Source: Symbiobacteriaceae bacterium (GTDB lineage: Bacteria > Bacillota_E > Symbiobacteriia > Symbiobacteriales > Symbiobacteriaceae). Taken from it: a stretch of 11,459 nucleotides of DNA. Below the pieces are notes generated by a model. The model made no database searches. It had not been told where the DNA came from and saw nothing but the letters and a program-made list of their open reading frames with translations. Shown here in pieces: positions 6,825-11,459 of the stretch. Position 1 is the stretch's first letter, and every line of letters begins with the position of its first letter. The stretch spans positions 1 to 11,459 of the forward strand of contig DAHVXO010000290.1 in the NCBI GenBank assembly GCA_027356675.1. The letters are read 5' to 3'. Both the position numbers and the translations under genes were made by a program.

Positions 6825-6854
6825 ACATTACCACGAGGCCGCCGGTCCTGTCAA
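6825..6854 (-). promoter_or_regulatory. Likely promoter of infC-rpmI-rplT
   Basis: A perfect -35 TTGACA (6854-6849), overlapping the stop codon of the upstream membrane gene, then 18 bases, then TAATGT (6830-6825) with an extended TGG. The -10 is imperfect, so the exact hexamer may be off, but the start should lie near 6818. Confidence 0.65.
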
Positions 6855-7492
6855 CCGAATCCCTGCTGCAGAAGCCAGGCCGTCATGTACGGTGAGACGT
6901 ATGTCTCTGCGATGGCGCCCAGCAGCAGCAGAATGGCGGCGAAAACGACCAGCCTTCGAGCCTGGAGCCAGGCCTCAAAGGCGGATCGGTGCAGGCTGCG
7001 GACCTGAACGGAACGCACCAGCCAGAAGAGCGGCGCCGTCAGGATCAGCGCCAGGCCGGCCACGGTTAGCAGACCGTGTAGAGCATCGACAGCGAGCAGC
7101 AACCCGGGAGAGCGGCCGGTCTGGCCTGCCAGCACCGCCGCCGCCTGACCCGCCGCCAGTGCCTTCTGGTAGATGACTGCCGCCGCGAAGAGGATGTGGA
7201 CGGGTCCCGCACTCAGCTTGGCAGTGGCAAGCCAGGCGGGGAGGCGCCGGGTCGGGTGGAAGGAACCGGCCCAGACCAGTGCGAGGCCCGCCAGGACCAA
7301 AACCCCGTTCTTCAGGAAGGTGACGATGGTCAGCGCCAGATCGCCACCCGGGTGGAAGGAGCGGGGAAAGCCAAGATAGGCATAGGCCGTGACCCGGGCC
7401 AGCACCGGGCTGGTGCGGTCGGGCCAATAGGCGGTAGCCACGCTGAGGGCTACAAACGCCGCCACCATGAGCGGCACCAGCCGCCGGTACAC
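6851..7492 (-). CDS. Multi-pass membrane protein, weakly SpoIIM/DUF95-like
   Basis: A 213-residue hydrophobic protein of unknown role. Likely membrane segments are near 5-22, 54-76, 96-122, 137-160 and 180-197. A helix beginning ALHGLLTVAGLALIL and a C-terminal LLLLGAIAETYVSPYM recall the HGxxE-type helix and the last helix of SpoIIM/DUF95 proteins (stage II sporulation protein M and non-sporulation relatives), but the conserved Pro-His and Glu of the first motif are missing, so this is only a suggestion. The start is GTG, with GGAGGAGGG 7 bases upstream. It lies 51 bases after proC with no terminator seen between, so it is probably cotranscribed with it; the infC promoter overlaps its stop codon. 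Confidence 0.75.
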   Translation of the reverse strand: MYRRLVPLMVAAFVALSVATAYWPDRTSPVLARVTAYAYLGFPRSFHPGGDLALTIVTFLKNGVLVLAGLALVWAGSFHPTRRLPAWLATAKLSAGPVHILFAAAVIYQKALAAGQAAAVLAGQTGRSPGLLLAVDALHGLLTVAGLALILTAPLFWLVRSVQVRSLHRSAFEAWLQARRLVVFAAILLLLGAIAETYVSPYMTAWLLQQGFG

Positions 7493-7543
7493 AGACGATC
7501 CCTCCTCCGTGGATGGGCTGTGCTGCCTCCCAGGTGGAACAGA

Positions 7544-8389
7544 CTACCCCGCGGCCGTGTTGGGAGTGGCCGCTGCGATCCCCATCTCCCGGGACCGCTG
7601 AGTGGCCCGGGTGACGGCCCGGATCACAGCCTGGCTGAAACCAGCCTCCCCCAGAGCCTGGAGCCCGGCCACAGTTGTACCGTTGGGCGAGGTGATTTTC
7701 TGGCGCAGGACAGCCGGGTCCTCGCCGGTCTCATCCAGCATCTTGGCCGAGCCCTTGAGCGTCTGGACCGCCAGGTCGCGGGCGATAGTCTCGGGCAGAC
7801 CAACGCTCTTGCCGGCCTCGATCATCGCCTCGATCATGAAGTAAATGAACGCCGGGCCGCTGCCGGAGAGACCGGTGACGGCATCCATCTGCGGTTCGGG
7901 AACCTCCACGACTACGCCGACGGCTCCCATAATCTCACGGGCATAGAGCGCTGCCTCGACGCCCGCAAAGGCGCCCATGGCAATGGCTGTGGCCGATTCG
8001 CCCACCTCGCACGATGTATTGGGCATGGCCCGCACCACCTGGACCCCCGGTGCCGCGTGCGACTCCAGGAAGGCCGTCGAAATGCCCGCCATGACGGTGA
8101 GCAGAATCTGACCCGGGCGGAAGAGGTGTCCGACCTCCGCCATCAGGGCTGGTGCGTCTTTGGGCTTGGGTGCCACCACCACGATGTCGGACTGTGCGAT
8201 CACATCCGCCTTGCTGGTGGTCACCCGCACGCCGTAGCGGGACTGCAGCGCTTCCAGCCGCGCCAGATTGGCCCGGTTGGTCACCAGCAGCTGGGCAGGT
8301 TCGACCACCCCCCCGTCGGTCATCCCGCGGATCAGTGACTCCGTAATGTTGCCGCCGCCCAGAAACCCGATCGTCTTTCCACCTAGCAT
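7544..8389 (-). CDS. proC: Pyrroline-5-carboxylate reductase
   Basis: A 281-residue enzyme that reduces pyrroline-5-carboxylate to proline with NAD(P)H, the last step of proline synthesis. The Rossmann start is IGFLGGGNITESL (8-19); VVAPKPKD at 71-78 is the usual strand after the nucleotide fold; RAMPNTSCEVG (120-130) is a family signature. The C-terminal dimerisation and substrate region has TGLSGSGPAFIYF (172-184) and LRQKITSPNGTTVAGLQAL (228-246). GGGGGAGG precedes the ATG. A proline-type T-box lies directly upstream, so expression should rise when tRNA-Pro is uncharged. The last ten residues (AAATPNTAAG) are a low-complexity tail. Confidence 0.97.
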   Translation of the reverse strand: MLGGKTIGFLGGGNITESLIRGMTDGGVVEPAQLLVTNRANLARLEALQSRYGVRVTTSKADVIAQSDIVVVAPKPKDAPALMAEVGHLFRPGQILLTVMAGISTAFLESHAAPGVQVVRAMPNTSCEVGESATAIAMGAFAGVEAALYAREIMGAVGVVVEVPEPQMDAVTGLSGSGPAFIYFMIEAMIEAGKSVGLPETIARDLAVQTLKGSAKMLDETGEDPAVLRQKITSPNGTTVAGLQALGEAGFSQAVIRAVTRATQRSREMGIAAATPNTAAG

Positions 8390-8463
8390 GCTCGCCGCCT
8401 CCCCCGATATGCCGTCACGGCTGCCTCAGATAGCAGGCACACCTCCGAAATCAGGAGAAACAG

Positions 8464-8501
8464 AAAACCCCCCGCGCCTTCCATACAGGAAGGGCGGAGG
8501 G
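8464..8501 (-). terminator. Intrinsic terminator of the proC T-box
   Basis: A GC-rich stem (arms 8501-8488 and 8482-8468, CCTTCC/GGAAGG at the top, one bulge and a mismatch below) with a TGTAT loop, followed by TTTT. It sits straight after the T-box sequence, as expected. No terminator is seen after thrB, so it would also limit read-through from the thr genes. Confidence 0.85.
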
Positions 8502-8749
8502 CCTTACGCCTCCGTGGTACCACCTTCGTTGGTCCATTGGCTTGCACCAAGAGACCCGCTCGTGACCGGGCCCATAAGCCCGGGGCGCCTGATAACGGCT
8601 GGCCATGCCGGCCGGTTCAGCGCCGGCTGCTCTGGGGTGGGTTCAGGCGACTCGTGCCGGTCCGGACTCGCAGCGCCGCCTGCAGGCGGGTCCGGACTCT
8701 CTGGCGGCAGGTTCGTGCCCTACTGGTTCCCATCATCGCTCATTGTATT
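8464..8749 (-). promoter_or_regulatory. T-box riboswitch leader, proline-specific
   Basis: The T-box core AAGGTGGTACCACGGAGGCG lies around 8526-8507 with the terminator right after it. Upstream, Stem I has CCAGTAGGG, an AG-loop CCAGAGAGTCCGG paired with GCGAGTCCGG, and the specifier loop GCCTGAACCCACCCCAGAGC. Aligned with the pheS leader in this window, the specifier is CCC (8641-8639) or, shifted by one base, CCA; both are Pro codons and match proC. TGGT at 8522-8519 can pair with the acceptor end of tRNA-Pro. Together with the proC SD region and promoter, this accounts for the gene-free stretch 8390-8802. Confidence 0.93.
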
Positions 8750-8755
8750 AGACGA

Positions 8756-8784
8756 AGTTTAGCATCGTTCGCCCAAGGCGTCAA
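8756..8784 (-). promoter_or_regulatory. Promoter of the proC T-box transcript
   Basis: The -35 TTGACG (8784-8779), 17 bases, and -10 TAAACT (8761-8756) with an extended TGC in front. It lies just after the thrB stop, and the predicted start is near 8749. Confidence 0.78.
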
Positions 8785-8802
8785 TAGCCGTTGGCAGATA
8801 AT

Positions 8803-9774
8803 TTAACCCCAATAAGACGCCCGGGCTTGGGACTCCTCAGCCAGCTGCGGGGCGCTAAGGACCCGAGCGCCCTCCTGGGCGAGCCCGACCAGAATCGAGC
8901 GGGCATCGCTGCCGGCCCACTGGAAGGCGCCTTCCATGGCCAGCGCGACGGGCTCAGCATCCCGGTCGACGAAGGCGATGACGCTGGGGCCGGCGCCCGA
9001 CAGCGCCACCCCCTTGGCGCCCGCGTCCAGCGCCGCCTGGAAGACGGAGCGCAAACCGGGGACCAATGATGCCCGATAGGGCTGATGGAGCCGGTCCTGG
9101 GTGGCCACGGCCAGCAGATCGACCCGGCCCTGGGCCAGGGCGGCCACGAGCAAGGCGGCCCGGTTCAGGTTATAGACCGCGTCTTTGAGCGAGACCTCCG
9201 TGGGCAGGACGCCCCTGGATTTTTCGGTCTTCTTGCCGATGATCGGAACCTCAGGCATCACGATGACCGCCTGAAGACCCTTGGGCGGGTCGAACCGCAC
9301 GTGCAGCGGCCCCCGGACCTCATCCATGCAGCAGACGGTAAAGCCGCCCACCATGGCCGGGGTCACGTTATCCGGGTGCCCCTCGATGTTTACGGCCATG
9401 CGCAGGAGTTCTTCGCGGTCCAGGCCGGTGCGGCCGGTCATCTTTTCGACCAGGGCGTTGGCCGCCACGAGGCCGCCTACGATGGAGGCGGCACTGGAGC
9501 CCATGCCGCGCGCGACCGGGATCTGAACCCGCTCGCTTATGTGCAGGCCGTGCGGCCGATACCCCAGCCGTTCGAAGACATTGACGGCCGCCAAATAGAC
9601 CATGTTGTTCTCGGGGCGTTCGAGCATCTCACCGCCGCCCTCAACGTCAATGACGACGTCCAGGAAGCCGGTCTCTTCCATCGTGATGATGTTGCGCAGC
9701 TCCAATGCGACGCCCAGGGTATCGAAACCGGGGCCCAGGTTGGCACTGGAGGCCGGGACGGAGACCTTGACCAT
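8803..9774 (-). CDS. thrB: Homoserine kinase
   Basis: A 323-residue GHMP-family kinase that phosphorylates homoserine for ThrC. Motif 1 is SANLGPGFDTLG (10-21), the ATP phosphate loop is PVARGMGSSAAS (86-97), EGHPDNV is at 131-137, and motif 3 GVALSGAGPSVIAF at 255-268. All hallmark motifs are intact. The ATG has GAGGAGGG 9 bases upstream and lies 21 bases after the thrC stop, so the two form an operon in pathway-reverse order. No homoserine dehydrogenase gene is present in this window. Confidence 0.97.
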   Translation of the reverse strand: MVKVSVPASSANLGPGFDTLGVALELRNIITMEETGFLDVVIDVEGGGEMLERPENNMVYLAAVNVFERLGYRPHGLHISERVQIPVARGMGSSAASIVGGLVAANALVEKMTGRTGLDREELLRMAVNIEGHPDNVTPAMVGGFTVCCMDEVRGPLHVRFDPPKGLQAVIVMPEVPIIGKKTEKSRGVLPTEVSLKDAVYNLNRAALLVAALAQGRVDLLAVATQDRLHQPYRASLVPGLRSVFQAALDAGAKGVALSGAGPSVIAFVDRDAEPVALAMEGAFQWAGSDARSILVGLAQEGARVLSAPQLAEESQARASYWG

Positions 9775-9795
9775 AAGCGGCGGCCCTCCTCGTCG

Positions 9796-10962
9796 CTACT
9801 GACCTAGCACCAGGCGCTCGAGCCGGCCGTATTCGGCGGCAATCTTGGCAGGCGGCTCGCAGACGCGGATGGCCGTGTCGGGGTCCTTCAGCCCGTGTCC
9901 GGTCAGTACCGCCACCACCTTGGGGCGGTAACCCTTGCCGGTGAAAGGCCGGTGAGTAGGCGCCGTGATGGCGCCACCGTCGATCATCCCGCCGGCCGCC
10001 TTACCCTCGAAGTACCCGGCGCGGCTGATCTTGATCAGGCCGGCGACGGATGAGCAGGAGGCCGGTTCGGCGAAGACGCCCTCAAGCGAGGCCAAGAGGC
10101 GGTAGGCCTCCAGCATCTGCTCGTCCGTGATGGACCAGAAGGCGCCGCCGGACTCCCGGGCGGCGGCAATCGCCCCGCCACGGGTAGCCGGACGCCCGAT
10201 CTTGATGGCCGTGCCGACCGTGTGTGGGTCGGCCACCTCGCCGCCGTACACCAGGGGGGCTGCGCCCTCGGCCTGGATGCCCAGCATGCGGGGCAGGCAG
10301 GGGCCGTCGCCGCCACAGCCGCCGTTCTCAACCACGCCCACACCGGCGGCAACGTACTCCTTCAAGCCCATCCAATAGGCGGTGATATTCCCGGCGTTGC
10401 CCACCGGGATGGCGAGGAAGTCCGGATAGGAGCCCAGGGAGTCCACCACCTCGAAGGCGGCAGTCTTCTGGCCCTGGATCCGATACGGGTTGACGGAGTT
10501 GACCAGAGCGATCTCGGGGTGCTCATCGGAGAGGCGGCGCACCAGACGCAGGCCATCGTCGAAGTTGCCTTCGATTTGGATGGTCTTTGCCCCGTACATG
10601 AGCGCCTGGGCGAGCTTGCCCATGGCGACCGCACCGTCAGGGATGACCACGAAGCAGGGGATCCCGGCCCGAGCCGCGTAGGCGGCGGCCGCAGCGCTGG
10701 TGTTGCCGGTCGAGGCGCAGATGACCGCCTTGGCCCCGGCCTCCACCGCCTTGGACATCGCCATGGTCATCCCACGGTCCTTGAAGGAGCCGGTGGGATT
10801 GAGCCCTTCAAACTTGAGATACAAGTCCAGGCCCAAGCGCTCGCCCAGTCGGGGAGCAGGAATCAGTGGGGTGTTGCCCTCCTGCAGCGTTATCACGGGT
10901 GTCTCGTCGGTTACCGGAAGAAAGCGGCGATAGCTCCTGATCACGCCTTGCCATGCTGCCAT
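9796..10962 (-). CDS. thrC: Threonine synthase with a short Cys-containing insertion
   Basis: A 388-residue PLP enzyme that converts O-phosphohomoserine to threonine. The PLP lysine is in [11 protein letters not shown] (Lys61), [19 protein letters not shown] follows at about 83-101, and the phosphate-binding loop [16 protein letters not shown] is at about 188-203. The frame opens at an ATG five codons upstream, but that ATG overlaps the SD GGAGGTG; the ATG at 10962 has proper spacing (8 bases) and is preferred. Between KEYVAAG and [14 protein letters not shown] there is an added segment with GGCGGDGPC, whereas related enzymes usually have a shorter link there. It lies 33 bases after thrS, so the threonine-charging and threonine-making genes look joined. 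Confidence 0.96.
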   Translation of the reverse strand: MAAWQGVIRSYRRFLPVTDETPVITLQEGNTPLIPAPRLGERLGLDLYLKFEGLNPTGSFKDRGMTMAMSKAVEAGAKAVICASTGNTSAAAAAYAARAGIPCFVVIPDGAVAMGKLAQALMYGAKTIQIEGNFDDGLRLVRRLSDEHPEIALVNSVNPYRIQGQKTAAFEVVDSLGSYPDFLAIPVGNAGNITAYWMGLKEYVAAGVGVVENGGCGGDGPCLPRMLGIQAEGAAPLVYGGEVADPHTVGTAIKIGRPATRGGAIAAARESGGAFWSITDEQMLEAYRLLASLEGVFAEPASCSSVAGLIKISRAGYFEGKAAGGMIDGGAITAPTHRPFTGKGYRPKVVAVLTGHGLKDPDTAIRVCEPPAKIAAEYGRLERLVLGQ

Positions 10963-10995
10963 AGGCGGCACCTCCATCGCTAATTCGTCTGCCTC

Positions 10996-11459
10996 TCACC
11001 GTCCGCGGGGCGGACGGCTGCCGGCCACTGTTGCCGATCGGCCTTCGGCCGACGGCGCTATGCCCGAGGCCGCCCGGCGGGAGGCCTCGTCGATCTCCTT
11101 GCGGGCGATCTCGCCGCCGGCCAGCTCCAGGAAGGCGCCGATGGGCATGGCCCCCAGGTCCTTCTGGCCCCGGCGCCGGACGGCCACGGCGCCGGCCTCG
11201 ATCTCCTTATCACCCAAAACCAGGATATACGGCGTCTTGAACATCTCGGCTTCACGGATCTTGTAGCCGATCTTCTCATTACGGCTGTCGATCTCCACCC
11301 GCAGGCCGGCAGTCCGCAGCTTGGCAGCGACCTCCGTCGCGTAAGCGTGGTGCCGGTCCGTGATGGGCAGGAGCTTGGCCTGCACGGGCGCCATCCAGGT
11401 GGGGAAGACCCCGGCGAAGTGCTCCGTGAGAATGCCCAGGAACCGCTCCAGCGAACCCA
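10996..11459 (-). CDS. thrS: Threonyl-tRNA synthetase, C-terminal part
   Basis: The 3' end of thrS; the rest lies beyond the right edge. The visible 153 codons start in the end of the class II core (GSLERFLGILTEHFAGVFPTW) and continue through the anticodon-binding domain (MAPVQAKLLPITDRH, LRVEIDSRNEKIGYKIREAE, YILVLGDKEIEAGAVAVRRRG). The family normally ends soon after the helix here reading EIARKEIDEASRR. This protein carries some 27 more residues rich in Ala, Ser, Gly and Arg (IAPSAEGRSATVAG and on). That tail is encoded by a palindromic repeat and a second hairpin that abuts the stop codon, so it looks like a late addition. The enzyme charges tRNA-Thr. Any control leader of thrS is outside the window. 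Confidence 0.96.
   Translation of the reverse strand, partial: GSLERFLGILTEHFAGVFPTWMAPVQAKLLPITDRHHAYATEVAAKLRTAGLRVEIDSRNEKIGYKIREAEMFKTPYILVLGDKEIEAGAVAVRRRGQKDLGAMPIGAFLELAGGEIARKEIDEASRRAASGIAPSAEGRSATVAGSRPPRGR
10999..11017. repeat. Perfect hairpin at the thrS stop codon
   Basis: CCGTCCGC and GCGGACGG form an 8-bp perfect stem around three bases, ending one base before the TGA of thrS. There is no T-run, so a Rho-independent terminator is unlikely; it might slow ribosomes or protect the 3' end of the thrS message within the operon. Confidence 0.6.
11034..11058. repeat. Palindromic repeat, copy 2 (inside the thrS coding tail)
   Basis: Inverted repeat TCGGCC-TTC-GGCCGA with flanks matching copy 1 at 1546-1570 (one mismatch over 24 bases). 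It is translated as about PSAEGRSA in the thrS C-terminal tail. A degenerate relative sharing GATCGGCCTTC occurs at about 5350-5364 on the minus strand, upstream of ktrA. Confidence 0.6.

Noticed and set aside
7196..8338. Long plus-strand open frame of 380 codons opposite proC and the membrane gene
   Set aside because: It is antisense to proC, whose motifs are complete, has a composition typical of a GC-rich shadow frame (many His, Gly, Arg), and has no recognisable domain.
8660..8700. Direct repeat of TCCGGACTC spaced by about 30 bases
   Set aside because: It is explained by the two sides of the apical Stem I of the proC T-box, where TCCGGA is self-complementary.
10963..10977. Upstream ATG of thrC
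   Set aside because: The ATG forms part of the SD for the next ATG and has no SD of its own.

Overview
The window reads as ordinary core chromosome from a fairly GC-rich Firmicutes-type bacterium. Four signs point that way: two T-box riboswitches, a KtrAB-type potassium system with single-RCK subunits, an attenuated infC-rpmI-rplT leader, and a small YqzL-like gene. The GC content, the strong SD sequences and the GTG, TTG and ATC starts would suit a Symbiobacterium-like or related thermophilic Clostridia lineage, but this is inference and the genus cannot be named. Every convincing gene is on the minus strand, so transcription runs from 11459 down to 1.

In the direction of transcription the layout is as follows. 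(1) The 3' part of thrS, then thrC and thrB: threonyl-tRNA charging followed by the last two steps of threonine synthesis. (2) A promoter and a proline-type T-box leader, then proC and a multi-pass membrane protein with weak SpoIIM/DUF95 likeness. (3) A promoter, a leader of about 200 nt with an intrinsic terminator, and infC-rpmI-rplT (IF3, L35, L20); IF3 appears to start at ATC. (4) A promoter and four tightly packed genes, ktrA-ktrB-ktrA and a SpoU/TrmH rRNA methyltransferase, the last three joined by ATGA overlaps. (5) A promoter and a 35-codon YqzL-like gene missed by usual length cut-offs, whose 3' end lies inside the next promoter. (6) A promoter and a phenylalanine T-box leader, then pheS (TTG start) and the start of pheT.

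The theme is translation supply: three aminoacyl-tRNA synthetase genes, two ribosomal proteins, an initiation factor, an rRNA methyltransferase and amino-acid synthesis. Much of it is controlled by RNA-level attenuation: two T-boxes and an L20-type leader. The two stretches of more than 300 bases without a gene (1225-1601 and 8390-8802) are almost entirely T-box leaders.

No mobile element, CRISPR array, defence system or clearly new system is visible. The most useful second-look items are the hidden small ORF overlapping the pheS promoter, the ATC start of infC, a 24-25 bp palindromic repeat found both in the thrS coding tail and in the pheS leader, two RCK genes around one KtrB, and a cysteine-containing insertion in ThrC.
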